Assembly (NCBI GenBank): GCA_963920705.1
Contig: OY987232.1
Location: forward strand, 10,381,318 to 10,445,317
From: Odiellus spinosus
Lineage: Eukaryota > Arthropoda > Arachnida > Opiliones > Phalangiidae
Direction: 5' to 3'
DNA length: 64,000 nt
Shown piece by piece: positions 11,840 through 23,479 of the stretch (position 1 is its first letter; the number at the start of each line of letters is the position of its first letter). The notes beneath the pieces are model-generated. The model searched no databases. It was not told the origin of the DNA and saw nothing but the letters and a program-made list of their open reading frames with translations. The position numbers were made by a program, and so were the translations under genes.

Positions 11840-13640
11840 TAAAATCGAGTTTGCCAGCACGCGAGTATGTTTAACTCCCTAAATTTAAAGTCGGAAACCC
11901 TTTTCTCAAGAATATCAAAATCGCTTTGATATTCTTGGGAGAATCAGCTTTATGTATGGGGAATTACTGTAATCTTTGGCAAACTTGCGAACAGTAGCGT
12001 AAGAATTGGTTTTAAGAACTAGCACGGTCTTTCAAATTATTTTGTAGAATTCTCGCGCGTGTGCAGATCGAACCAGGTAATTCGTGCCATAATTTACAGT
12101 TGACGAACTTTCTTAAACCGGATTGACATTGAAATTTCTCGTGTTTTATTTGGTATATCTGATATGGTTGACCATAGAGTGAAATGTAGAAAGAGTGGGG
12201 AAGAGAGTCATGTGATTGGATCTCTTAATAAGTTTTAACTAAATTTCATACATTTCTGCACATGAATTTAATGTTAATCTCAGTAGAACACGGCTTTTAA
12301 GGCCTACTGTCGTGTATTTCCGGGAACGTTTTAGCTAGTGTGGAGTCACGTAAAATGACATTTGTTTCACAACTTGGTATATTTTTACTCAGGTCCACCC
12401 TGTCAGAAAAAAATTATAAAAAATTGATGGTGGGGCCAAAAAAGAGACATCCCTTCCTCACTCAAAGCATTATACCTCAAAAACATGCGTTTTAAGACGT
12501 GGGCTTATAAGGTATCTGTAGGTCGTGTAGCACCAAAAAGCGAAATTGTACGTCACAGTCCGTAGTATAGCGTGTTATGCGGAAAGCTAATTCGTTAATT
12601 GTTTTTTATTGAATGTGTTTACTTATTGTTATTTAGGCGATACCGAGGTAAAACTTGATTTTGATCAAACATTTTGCCTAATAGCGTTACTTGGGCGACA
12701 AATACTCTAGTTTTCTAAACGGCGATATGTTTTTACTGGAAGACCTTGACCTTGCTTATCTAAATTTAAATTTATTGAACGTTAAAATCGTTTCATTTTT
12801 TTTTGAAATCTTCGACTAAGCTTGTTCTCTCGAGATTTTGCTGGTTGAAATTTTAAACTGAGTTTCATTGGTTTGAATACGATTTATTGGTAAGAAAAAA
12901 TTTTGAATTTGAATTTTTTTTTTTAATGTTATAGATTTTAATACATTAAAATATCCATTTCTTAGGATATTTTCGTTCAATCGAGTTGTACAAAGATTAC
13001 CCTTTATTGAAAAATTTAAATTTGTTATATTATTATTCTATTGTTTTGAACTCACTCTTTAGTAGTGGTAAGAGACATATTTTTGATTTGTTTTACTTCG
13101 TTCATTTGATATTTTATTTGATAATTTTTCTGCGCTTAAATTGTTTCGTGTAAAGGCTAATTTTACACATTACTGAAGATTGCTAATTTCATTTGTTTAG
13201 TTTTAATATTGTTTTTGGGACTGGAATATTTATTTTGAAATCAAAGCGGTTATCCGATTTATTTTTCCTCTTATTTTCTAGTTAATTTTGGTTTTGCGTA
13301 GTCAGTAATTTTACGCATTATTGAATCTCCGATTTATTAATTGATGGATTTGAATATTTTACCTCAACCACCTTGATAAAATAGTAGGCAAGTTTTTCTC
13401 CTATTTTGAGATCAATTTTTTTAAACTTCTATATATTAGCGAGATTCGGGACTCCCTGACTTAATTTCGCTGTAGCCGAGGCGTTTACGCTAGCGGTGAA
13501 CACTCTCGCTTGTGCGAGAAAAATAAAAACTTGCTCGCTCCTGCCAAGCGAGATACCGTTTTTATTAAAGCGAGTTTTGTCAAGGTTAGTTAAAACCTTT
13601 TTGGCTTCCAATGTTAATCTTGCTCCCTATGCACAGACAC
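11840..13640. other. Unassigned A/T-rich stretch
   Basis: No supported gene or repeat. It includes a short inverted motif (11,907-11,940, AAGAATATCAAA / TTTGATATTCTT). The 60-residue minus-strand frame near 13,430-13,610 has no family resemblance I recognise. Confidence 0.5.
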
Positions 13641-13659
13641 ACTTTTCGTCAATTTTAAT

Positions 13660-13860
13660 AATGTAGGTAAGGTTAGGTTAGATCACGTGGGTGTCGGGGA
13701 GGTACTATTTTGGTTTCCCAACTTGTTCTATACGTTTCGGACTGAGATAACAAAAGCTGTAGATAAGGTTGAAACACCGTGAAAGACGGCGTTTCATTGG
13801 GAGTTTGCATTAGAAAGAGAGAAATATTTTAGATTTACAAGGGTGTTCTATTATATTTTT
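13660..13860 (-). repeat. Dispersed repeat, inverted partner of 9,080-9,200
   Basis: GGTAAGGTTAGGTTAG, a GTCGGGGAGG run and TTTGGTTTCCCAACTTGT are the reverse complement of 9,118-9,195. The tail TTCATTGGGAGTTTGCATT also resembles 10,075-10,100 next to family X. Confidence 0.65.
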
Positions 13861-14194
13861 ATTATACTTTTATTATGTTGAATACTAAGACTGAATAACA
13901 GTAGCTTTGATTACGTTGGATAGGAAGACGGATAAAAAGATAACGTTGGTGTATGAAGTTGAATAAAAAACTTGTGTCTAATTAAATATAAATAATAAAG
14001 CAGAACGCGAGAGATACAAACGATATATGTTTTGGTTTAAAAGATATAGGACGATGCCTAGAATTCTACGTATTGAGTCTAATGCAAAACAGTGTTTTTA
14101 ACGTTTATAGTGCGTATTGAATTTTTTTTATCAATGATTATAAGCCGCAGGGTACATAAACTTGGGTATTAGGATAAACACGTTCGTGTTTATC

Positions 14195-14815
14195 CCTTTA
14201 TCTAAACTCGAATTTCATCAGAAACCGTAATGTCTTTTCCAATGGACTCGCGGCGCTTGATAACTGAAATCGTCGTCGTTTCCCTCTTCCCACCGTCCAC
14301 TGAATTCGAATTAATACAGACAAAGGTACTTTTGAAAAAATTTGATAAGACTTCGATCAGGTACAAGAGTATCTCTAGTTAAACACAGATTTCAATAATG
14401 AAATGTTGATTAAGTATATGAAGTAATAGAAAGTAAGGTGCCTGAATGGGTTACAAAAGGGTGAAATCTTAAGCTTATCCGAGCTTTACTAATTGCTTCA
14501 AAATGATAAACAAAAATTTTATTTCTTAAACAGTAGAATGATAAGGAATATCCATCGAATACGAGTTAATAGAAAGCAAGGTGCCTGAATGGTTTACAAA
14601 AGGGTGAAATCATAAGCTTAGCCGAGCTTTATTAATTGCTTCAAAATTGTAAACAAAATTTTATTTCTTAAACAGTAGAATGATAATGAATATCCATCGA
14701 ATTCGAGTTAATAGAGAGACAGATGCCTGTATGGGTGACGAAAAGGGTAAAACATATAACTAGCCGAGCTTTATTAATTGGCTTTAAATTGATTAACAAA
14801 AATTGATTTTATTAA
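14195..14815 (+). repeat. Dispersed repeat with three 143-bp tandem units
   Basis: Inverted counterpart of 2,015-2,500. Within it a unit of about 143 bp (AGGTGCCTGAATGG...CCGAGCTTTA...AAACAGTAGAATGATAA) occurs at roughly 14,430, 14,573 and 14,716. The last unit is the most diverged. Confidence 0.75.
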
Positions 14816-14829
14816 ACAGTTGATAAGCT

Positions 14830-15699
14830 TTTTTTTAATGGCATTTTTTATCGTTAACGGAAAATTGCATTTATTGGGTTCTTTTACTAGGGTAGCCCTC
14901 TTCAGCCGTCTAATTTTGACTATTATGTCATATCATGAGTATCCCATTATATTCACCCTAATTCACCGTAATTAAAAAGTTGGCATGATTTTCTTATCGG
15001 CCTATATAAACGAGATTTGCAGATTCAGTACTCACAGATGCACTGTACCAATGCGTGGTTTACGTTAGCGTTTAAAATTGAGGCGAGCCCTCTCGTTTGT
15101 GCAATGGTGACGTCTTCGATTGTTTAGGCAATCGTTTCTCACCTATATTTCGGTGATAAGAGACTCATTTCTCACGATCTTTTGGGTAGAGCACTCGAAT
15201 AAACCGAGGCGATTGAATGTAAATCGCCTTAGAAATGTGGCCAATATAATATAGTAAGTCACTGTAAAAACATTTCACAATGAGAGTTCTAGGGATTAAA
15301 TATCACTCGAGTTGGACTTCATATCCTGCCAAGTGCTCGATTACGCATGAAATTTATAGTTTAACGTTCTCAATCTCTACTTTATTTTTTAAAATACTTG
15401 AGTTTTGCGACTAGGATGTGCTTTAGATCCAATAGCTTCGTCATTACAACTACGTAATAACGTAGCTATTAAGTAGTTGGTCAATTATTGAAGTCTGTAT
15501 CTAAAGCACGTCTAACTTAATTATAATAAAAAATAAAGATTTAGAATGATAAATAGGATATACGAAACGGAAATTGATGTCGGCGAGTTAAATAAACGGC
15601 CACATACTTCTGGTCTCCAGAATTATGTGCTCATGCTGCTTTAAAGAATTGTTTCGCTTTCCATGCTCATTTTTTGTCGATGCGATTCAATATTATAAA
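14830..15699. other. Unassigned stretch with one hairpin
   Basis: No gene supported. A hairpin with perfect 11-bp arms (GTGCTTTAGAT at about 15,418 and ATCTAAAGCAC at about 15,500) surrounds about 70 bases that themselves contain TACGTAATAACGTA. It could be a miRNA-like precursor or a decayed MITE; sequence alone cannot decide. Confidence 0.4.
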
Positions 15700-16190
15700 T
15701 TTAATCTCTAGCTCGGTCTAGCCCGTCCCTCTTGTAATATTTTAGGTAAGGCTAGGTTAGTTTATCCCTCGACCTCCCCCGTCCATCTGGTAATCTTTAA
15801 GGTGAGGTTAGGTTAGTTAATCCCTCTAATTAGCCAATCCCTCCAACTAGTTAATCCTTAGCTCGGGCTATTTGTAATATTTTAGGTAAGGCTAGGTTAG
15901 GTTAGTTAATTCCTCGAATTAGCCCATCGTTCCAACTATTTAATCCCTCGGGTTGCCCATTCCATCAAGTAATCTTTAAGGTTAAATTAGGTTAATTAAA
16001 CCCTGGAAATAGCCCATCCGTCCAACTAGGTAATCCCTATAACTCGGGCTAACCCGTTCATCTTGTAGTATTTTAGGTAAGATTAGTTTAGGTTAGTTAA
16101 TCAATTGAACTAGCCCATCCCTGTTTTTCAACTTAGGTAAGGTTAGGTTAGTTAATCTCTGCCTTTCAGGGTCTCAATTACGAATAGATT
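15700..16190 (-). repeat. Degenerate 95-bp tandem repeat, inverse orientation
   Basis: About four units with TGTAATATTTTAGGTAAG, GGTTAGTTAATCCCT and AGCCCATCC are the complement of the 5,380-5,790 array. A further partial array lies at about 17,425-17,555. Confidence 0.75.
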
Positions 16191-16311
16191 GAAGCCTCAA
16201 TTAAACGCTTTAATTTTTATTCAGCATTAGTAAGAATTAAGGTTCAATAAACCTATAAAGCAAAATAGTGAAATGTGGAAAAGGTGTATATTTTTGGAGA
16301 AAAAAGGACAG

Positions 16312-17077
16312 AAATTATACAAAAAAGATGTTGCTTCGCACCCTTAAAAAAACTCTTTATCTAACTCGAATCAAACCCGTGAAGGGACAGGAATTATTTG
16401 TTAGAGAAAGAGCAATTTCATATCTTTAAAATTATAGTTAGTAGATTTAGTCTACTACTTCAAAGATTTTATTACTATTATATATTTTCCAAAAAACGGA
16501 TAAAGACGACCTAGTTAACCGTCCTCTCCCATTAATGTTTATTTTAAATTCTATCAGTATCACTAATAAAATTAGCTAAAGATGGAGTTCCTTTAATGTA
16601 TATATATTTATCATTAGTCCTAGGTCGTCTTTATCCGTTTTTTGGAAAATATATAATAGTAATAAAATCTTTTAAGTAGTAGACTAAATCCAGAAATAGA
16701 TGAACCGAAATTATCAACGAGCTATTCCTCTAACGCCACAGGCAAGTTCTCCGTTTCCCCTCTCTAAAACGACAGTTATAGCCCCCTCCCCCTCGGAATT
16801 TCGCCTAGCCGAGAAACGTTGAATGCGCCACCTGCCTTAGTTTGCAGCCGTCGCTACGTGGGGCGATCAGTTTCCCAAGATCCTCCTCGGTATTTCCCAA
16901 TCTAAGCTCTCGTTGATAATTTCGGTTCATCTATTTCTGCTAAATCTACTAACTATAATTTTAAAGATATGAAATTGCTCTTTCTCTAACAAATAATTCC
17001 TGTCCCTTCACGGGTTTGATTCGAGTTAGATAAAGAGTTTTTTCAAGGGTGCGAAGCAACCTCTTTTTTGTATAATT
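16312..17077. mobile_element. Foldback element, GCGAAGCAAC family, copy 2
   Basis: The left end (TTATACAAAAAAGATGTTGC, TTCGCACCC) and right end (GGGTGCGAAGCAACC...TTTTTTGTATAA) are inverted. So are the internal GAAGGGACAGGAATTA, GAGAAAGAGCAATTTCATAT and CCAAAAAACGGATAAAGACG motifs. A separate MITE (16,691-16,939) is nested in the right arm. Arms are much better matched than in the 4,590 copy, suggesting a younger element. Confidence 0.85.
16691..16939. mobile_element. MITE nested in foldback, 7-bp TSD
   Basis: A 249-bp element with inverted ends CAGAAATAGATGAACCGAAA / complement, about 30 bp long. It is flanked by CTAAATC on both sides (16,684-16,690 and 16,940-16,946). The CAGAA...TTCTG tips and 7-bp duplication match the MITE family at 23,680, 28,027 and 36,086, so one transposase type may mobilise both. 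Confidence 0.85.
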
Positions 17078-17254
17078 ATACATTAGCCCAAATGGTATAT
17101 AACGGTGAGATTTTGAAATGTCTTAGAAAATGGACTCTGAGACTGAAGTACAATAAATTGATTTAGTTATAAAAGTTGGCGGGAAATTTAAATGATGCTG
17201 CAGAATTTAAAGGAGTCTAGAAAGGATACGGATATAAGAACAAAATAGGACACA

Positions 17255-17405
17255 CGCGCGATAGGACACAATAACGATGGGATATAATCTCGATGGGACG
17301 CAATCTCGACAGAACATAAGGTCGATGCGACACAATCTTGATAGACCGTAATCTTCATGTACATAATCTCAAGTGGAATCTTTATCGATAGTTCACAACC
17401 TCGAA
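17255..17405. repeat. Degenerate minisatellite, unit about 20 bp
   Basis: Units vary around (G)ATGGGACGCAATCTCGAT. The open frame across it on the minus strand is repeat-derived. Confidence 0.65.
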
Positions 17406-17559
17406 TGGACATTTTGTTTCCTTGCCCTTCTTGTAATATTTTAGGTAAGGTTACGTTAGTTAATCACTCGAACTACGTCATCCCTCCAACTAGTTAAACA
17501 CTTGCTCTAACCCATTCCTCTTATAATATTATAGGTAAGGTTTCGTTAGTAGAGTGCAA

Positions 17560-19745
17560 CAGTCTCAGTCTGATTTAGTTGCAGTCGACGCGAAGTCAGC
17601 CCCTTTTGAGTATTCGAACTTTCGGTACTATCACGTGTTCGACATAACGAACTTTCGGACTCGTCGTCCAATTCTTACAATGGGATGTAAATACGTTTTT
17701 CAGTTGGCCTATCGCCAGTAGGCCAAATCCGTTTTTTAAGGGACGTCGACGTAGTTTTTCGAGAGATAAAAGTCATTTGCGCCTATGGATAGAACACATT
17801 CTCTCTCTGTCATTCATGCGTTCAACATCGTGTAAAAAAAAGTTAACGTCTCTAGCCTGCTGCAGAGGTGGAAGTTCCGTGGTGACGCCTAGAATGTCCT
17901 AGCCTTCAAGGATTAGGATAGGCCAAGTAGAGGACAAGTAGTGGATAGATGCCTGGGGTCATAAATCCTGTACATCTCTTGGACAGCAGAGTAAAGGAAG
18001 ACTTACGTTTCTTTAGGAACAGTGAGGAGGACTTGGCATAGTTTTTTGCAAATATGTTCTTTAACGCGATGTTGTTTTTACGACTTCGTTTGCTTTATTT
18101 TTGCAGGGCTCTTTGAATTTATGAGAATTATACTTGTAATAATAAAGTTTAATGTTTATTCTGGTCTCGATCGTCTCGTTAATTCTCGAGTAGATATTTT
18201 AGTATCTTAGTGGATGTTCATGGTAATCACTTTTCGTTATCTTTAAGTTAGCAGATTAAAACAACGCTAATAAGGTCACGTCAGGCTAGTATATTTTATC
18301 ACTCGAATTAGCCAATATACCTTTAGCTAGTAAACCCTTGGTATCACCCTTCTCTCTTATAATTGACGAGTTCGGAATTGAAGCGAATCTTCCAGACCCA
18401 AATTCGTTATGCGCGGATTTGTTACGAGGTGCCGCTTTCGTCGTTCTTATTCTAAACTAAGCGTAGTGGATGAATAAATGGATGGAAACAAAGAAAGAGT
18501 CATCATATTATATGTAACGGCAAATTCGGACTTTATTTATATTTTCTTATATAACCTTTAAAATCTTTGACTCCTACCCTTTAATTCGTAAATACTTTTA
18601 TTAGTAAACGGCAGAGACTCCCACCCCCCTCCCTAGAACAATTACAGTCGTAGGGTGTTTTTTCTTTTAGGTCTTCCGATACGCGTATCTAGCTAGCGCG
18701 AGGTCGGAGGTTAGAGTTGTAATGGTTTTTCTTGCACATGGACTTCCTTTTTTTATAAATCGGTCCCATGTGTACTCAATTTTAAGAAAACTTTAAATTC
18801 CTTTTAGTTGCCATGGCCGCGTATGCCGCGACATGGTACCAATTATATATTTTCCTACTTACTGGTATCCTGAGGTTGGACTGGAGACTTAAAAGCGAGA
18901 GGTCATAATTTTTAAATTGAGTTTAAATCTACGGAGTAAGAAAAAGGCTTGATCGCCATGTACAAAATAAAATCTAACCGGGCAATCAGATGATTCGAAA
19001 TCACGCGATGAGGAGACGTCAGCGACCAGTATTCTGTATACATTTCAATCTTTAATTGTCCACCATTATTTGTGCGCGTCGTGTAACGCGTCCTCACAGG
19101 AAAACGAGTGAGTTCAAAGCTATTTTAAAAGGGTACCAATTAATTAGGTCAAAACTATTAATCTAATAGCCCATGAGGTGCACCATGGCAGACCAGTATT
19201 TATTAAGTGTTGTTAATAATTTTCATTAACCGGCAAATAAACTGAATGGTTTCATTTTAAATCTAAGTGAAAAATGAAAATTAAACGGTATAAACCATCA
19301 AAATGAAAATAACGGCTTAAGCGATGTTAATATTCATCTAAATCGAAAGCACTTCTGAATTAAACTGTGTGAAATGAAATTTAAGAACTATAGTTTTATG
19401 CTGAGAGTATTGACGTGTTCGTTCTGCGGGAGATCGAGGGAATATTTTTGAAAATGGCAAAAACAAGAACTTAATCAATTTACTTTTAAAAAGATTGAAT
19501 AACGTGCTGCGATCGAGATTAAAAAAGATGTCGCGTGCACCATAGGATATTTAATCTTAAACCACAGTTATAGGGCCCCATAATTTAGAACAACAATAAC
19601 CGATTATAAAGTTTGTACAATATAAAATAATCATATATATTAAATCATTTCAATTTAAACTTGTAAATTTGCAATTTTAATTCCTACCACTAAATAAAAA
19701 AAATGGGTTAATTGATTTACAAGTGTTTAATTTTTCCAAAAGCAA
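17560..19745. other. Unassigned stretch
   Basis: No supported gene. The segment 17,560-18,200 is richer in G/C and ends with AATAAAG and a GTCTCG-rich tail, which could be a solo LTR or gene remnant, but I see no TG...CA boundaries or duplication. The rest (18,200-19,745) is A/T-rich with only short frames. Confidence 0.4.
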
Positions 19746-19751
19746 ACACAA

Positions 19752-20866
19752 ATTATACAAAAACGTTGTTTTGCTTCGCACTTCAAAAAAGTGCATTTAT
19801 AGGTAAGAATTTCAAACCCGTGAAGGGACAGAAATTATAAATTCACAGTGAAAGAAATATGAAAGTCACAGTCTAAGAAATCATAAATCTATAATTATTA
19901 TACAAAAAAGTTGTTTTGCTTCGCACCTCAAAAAAGTGCATTTAAAGGTAAGAATTTCAAACCCGTGAAGGGACAGAAATTATAAATTCACAGTGAAAGA
20001 AATATGAAAGTCACAGTCTAAGAAATCATAAAGCTATAATTATAATAATTAATATGAATGAAAAATTTACAAAAAAATGACGTATAAATTCGGCCTATCG
20101 AAACTTTTAATTATGCAGAATTCATTCTGTTGTAGAATTCACTCTTGGTAAGGGTAACTAAAAGCCATCTATGCGTGGAAAGGTAGAATAGCATAATACC
20201 AAATAGTTCCTGCCCGCGTTTTTAAAATGTTTAGTTGTTAGGGTGGAGAATTATATTATCTTAAGAGGGGTTGCTGTTTAGATGAGACTTTTGATTTTTA
20301 AACATGTTTCACCACGGGGAATACACTAACAAACCTTTACTCGCGTGTTATCGTCATCTGACAGCTACTAAAGTTTAGTTGACTCTTACTTTTTCCCTTC
20401 TCCTAGACTCTAGAGTGGTGATATCGAATGGCGATGGTTGCAGTTTTCAGTTAGTAAAAGGAAACATTCGCCTCTTTATAAAGTTTCTAATCATTAAATC
20501 TACATAAGTAAAAGTTTCGATAGGCCGAAATTATACGTCATTTTTTTGTAAATTTTTTATTCGTATTAATTATTATAATTATAGCTTTATGATTTCTTAG
20601 ACTGTGACTTTCATATTTCTTTCACTGTGAATTTATAATTTCTGTCCCTTCACGGGTTTGAAATTCTTACCTTTAAATGCACTTTTTTGAAGTGCGAAGC
20701 AAAACAACGTTTTTGTATAATAATTATAGATTTATGTTTTCTTAGACTGTGACTTTCATATTTCTTTCACTGTGAATTTATAATTTCTGTCCCTTCACGG
20801 GTTTGAAATTCTTACCTATAAATGCACTTTTTCGAAGTGCGAAGCAAAACAACGTTTTTGTATAAT
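19752..20866. mobile_element. Foldback element with duplicated arms
   Basis: Each arm contains two tandem copies of a module of about 150 bp (TTATACAAAAACGTTGTTTT, TTCGCAC, AAAAGTGCATTT, CCCGTGAAGGGACAGAAATT, CACAGTGAAAGAAATATGAA). Left copies lie at about 19,752 and 19,905; right copies end at about 20,720 and 20,866. Inside, TTACAAAAAAATGACGTATA and CGGCCTATCGAAACTTTTA pair with 20,510-20,560. It shares the TTCGCAC / GAAGGGACAG end motif with the 4,590 and 16,312 foldbacks. No coding content. Confidence 0.85.
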
Positions 20867-20869
20867 TTA

Positions 20870-21290
20870 TACTTGAATAGCTCCTTTTATGTTTAGAATA
20901 ACGAGGCCTTATTAAGAACTGTCGAGCTTTTACTGACTGTAAGTATCTCATATGTCGAGTCCGAAAAAATTATCTGCTTGCATGTTTCCATTCTTCGTAG
21001 CCAGGCCGTCTCTTTCTTGTGATAAATGAAAGCGGTGTCGCTGCTCTGTTGACTTCAAATGGTGATGACATTCTGCGCTGGTTAATTTTCTCACTTAAGT
21101 CATTATAGCTCTCTTTCGTCTGGTCTCGTCTCGTCTTGTCTTGTCTTGTCTCCTGGTCTGCTAACGAAGTTCACTCAACACGGCTTCTTTTGATTATGAA
21201 AATAATCGGAAATGTTTCTTGGTTTTATAGTGGAGAAAACTGAAGCCTATTTTTTTCCAACATCAGATGTCCATTTTTTATTCAAAATTG
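20870..21290. other. Unassigned stretch with a pentanucleotide tract
   Basis: Holds a (TCTTG/TCTCG)n tract at about 21,119-21,151; otherwise nothing recognised. Confidence 0.5.
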
Positions 21291-21294
21291 TTGT

Positions 21295-22325
21295 TTTTTA
21301 AACACGGGAAAACCTACTGTACTTCTGTCCAAGGGGAGTTTTCACGACTATAATTTTTCTTAAGAGGTTTAACATTTTGTATCAATCCGCCTCAGCTTTA
21401 AATCTTATGTTGTTTCTATCTTGGATGCCCGTGTAAACGTACCTTTATTTAGATTCTTCAATCCACCCCAAGTTTTCAGCAAGCCTTAGCCTATTCTGCC
21501 CGTTATACCATTGCTTTTAGGACTAAGTGGTATATGCAAAACAGCTTAGCGTGTGGTGCCAACTCAAGCTGGTTATTAAACGGTCAAATTTCTTTAAATT
21601 TTTGGTCAATTTCTTAAATTTTAAATTGATTTTTCAGCTACATTATTAATTAGATTAAGTTGAACCATTTTGATATTTTTAATTATAATATAAATTAATA
21701 TTGCATTTCATTTACCTAAACGATATCACACCATAAGGCTCACTTGCATTCACTTCATAAAGGTAGTATATAAACACTTCGAAGGGCTTTGTTAATCGAG
21801 CAATGTGGCCATGAAGTTGGGAGGAAAACCCCCTCCCTTCAATGTCTAGACAATTCTTGATCTCTAGGCGCTTCGTATGCAAAGCTAATTTACCCATTGG
21901 TGGGGCGATGTTTGGAGAGTGGAAGGTTGATGTTGACCAAATTAGTGAGGGACACTGAGATCGGACACTGGGGGTTGGACCTTGGTGTGGGGATGGTCGG
22001 AGGTGATTATAACAGTGGGAGACGTCCCATCGCGTATAATCGCCTTCAACTGTCCAGCATCGAGGTTTGACCGTAAAGTGGATGGTGGAAGGTGATAATA
22101 TGCAATTGGAGACGTCCTGTTGCATATCATTGCACGACACTTGAAACTTAATGTTTAACGTAGGTAATTCCCGTTAAATGGAATTGAACCGTTATGATAA
22201 TATCTCTAGACTTTTGGCTCCACGAGCTCGGTCACGTGATATCCGCTTACACAGGAAGTGATACACACACAGACACACAGACACGACCAGTGTAAAACTA
22301 AAGTTCAGTCGGGGAGGTAAAAAGG
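21295..22325 (-). repeat. Dispersed repeat (family X), inverted partner of 10,140-11,830
   Basis: Reverse complement of the 10,140-11,830 copy along its length, ending in the hairpin remnant AACTAAAGTTCAGTCGGGGA at about 22,298-22,317 next to an ACACACAGACAC tract. The 142-residue minus-strand frame here is interrupted in the partner copy, so I do not call it a gene. Confidence 0.7.
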
Positions 22326-22577
22326 AAAGAAAAACCGGATTTATCTTAAAATTAATTAAAAAATATTACGGTATAGCAGTAGAAGAGTATCTTGTACTAC
22401 ATATATGACTCCATTCGATAACGCACGGTGGCGCTCTCATCCATAACCGCGGCACTTAAGGGAAATTTGCTCTATGGGGGCTCAGTCAAGTCCTGTTAGT
22501 AGTTTGTCGATGGTCTGACAGTAATGACAATGATTCGAAAAACATGATTCGAAAAACATGATTTCGAATCATCACGT

Positions 22578-23241
22578 ATGTGTGGAGTGTTCCTAGACCT
22601 ACGGAAGGCCTTCGATAGTATTGCGCATGTCAGACTTCTTAGTAAATTATATCGTATGGGAATCCGGGGAGTGGCGGGAGATTGGCTGAAAAGCTACTTA
22701 ACAGATAGACCATGTTACACGAGAGTAGGTGAAAAACTGGCTAATGTTTTATTGCAAAAATATGATACCTCGTAAAATTTTATTTGAGATTTACTACGCT
22801 CTATTCTACTCAGTAATGACATATGGTCTCCAATTCTGGGGATGTACATCCAATAATAACACTAATCGAATACAAATCCTACAGAAGAGAGTACTACGAA
22901 GTATTTTTAATCTCCCTTCTAGACACCATACTTTTGATTACTTCAAACGAGCAAAATTATTAAATGTTAACGAATGTTTTAAATATGTTAGTATTTGTTA
23001 TATATACGAAGAATTAAAATATGGCTCAAAAAACTTCATTAAGAGAGAAAAAACGAGAAACACGAGATATAAAGAGATGTTGAAAGTACCTTTATGTAAA
23101 ACCACAAAAAAACTAATTTCCCTTTACTATAATGGTGTAAAATTATTTAATTCGCTAACTGTAGTACTCCAAAGCTTAAAACAATCAATTAGATGTTTTA
23201 AGAAGCAGATAAGACAACTAATCTTGGGAGGAGAGCTGTAA
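22578..23241 (+). pseudogene. Non-LTR retrotransposon (LINE) reverse transcriptase fragment, internally deleted
   Basis: From 22,578 the frame reads [20 protein letters not shown] and on to [11 protein letters not shown], the palm motif region (F-LDL-KAFD, then the W-x-x-S-YL-x-x-R block) of Jockey/CR1-type reverse transcriptases. At about 22,765 the frame shifts and the sequence jumps to the C-terminal part (IYYALFYSVMTYGLQFWG, then RIQILQKRVLRSIFN), ending at TAA 23,241. The stretch between, which should carry the catalytic Y-x-DD box and thumb, is absent. This is a dead, 5'-truncated and internally deleted copy. Confidence 0.85.
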
Positions 23242-23414
23242 ATATAATTAGTTCAATACGAAAATTGCCTCCCTAATTTAATTTAGAAATTATCAAATTT
23301 TTAACTAATTTAAATATTATACTTTGTTAATCTTGCTTTATAATAAGCATATGTTAATATTATTATAATTATATAAATATTTAATTTATTTATCTTCTCT
23401 TCTACTATATACTA

Positions 23415-23448
23415 CGGGGCTTACAAGTCGCTTTGTGACTTAGCCCCG
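23415..23448 (+). other. 3' UTR hairpin of the LINE copy
   Basis: CGGGGCT...AGCCCCG arms with inner AAGTC/GACTT pairing lie about 170 bp after the LINE stop. Terminal stem-loops like this often serve as recognition sites for the element's own reverse transcriptase. Confidence 0.5.
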
Positions 23449-23479
23449 CGCCACCTTTGTGTTAATAATAATATTATCT

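Noticed and set aside
15418-15510. miRNA gene
   Set aside because: The hairpin has good outer arms but a poorly paired interior; expression data would be required.
17560-18215. Possible solo LTR
   Set aside because: AATAAAG and a G/C-richer body are suggestive, but there is no TG...CA boundary, target duplication or partner copy.
21712-22140. 142-residue minus-strand ORF
   Set aside because: In the inverted partner copy (10,140-10,770) the same frame is not maintained.
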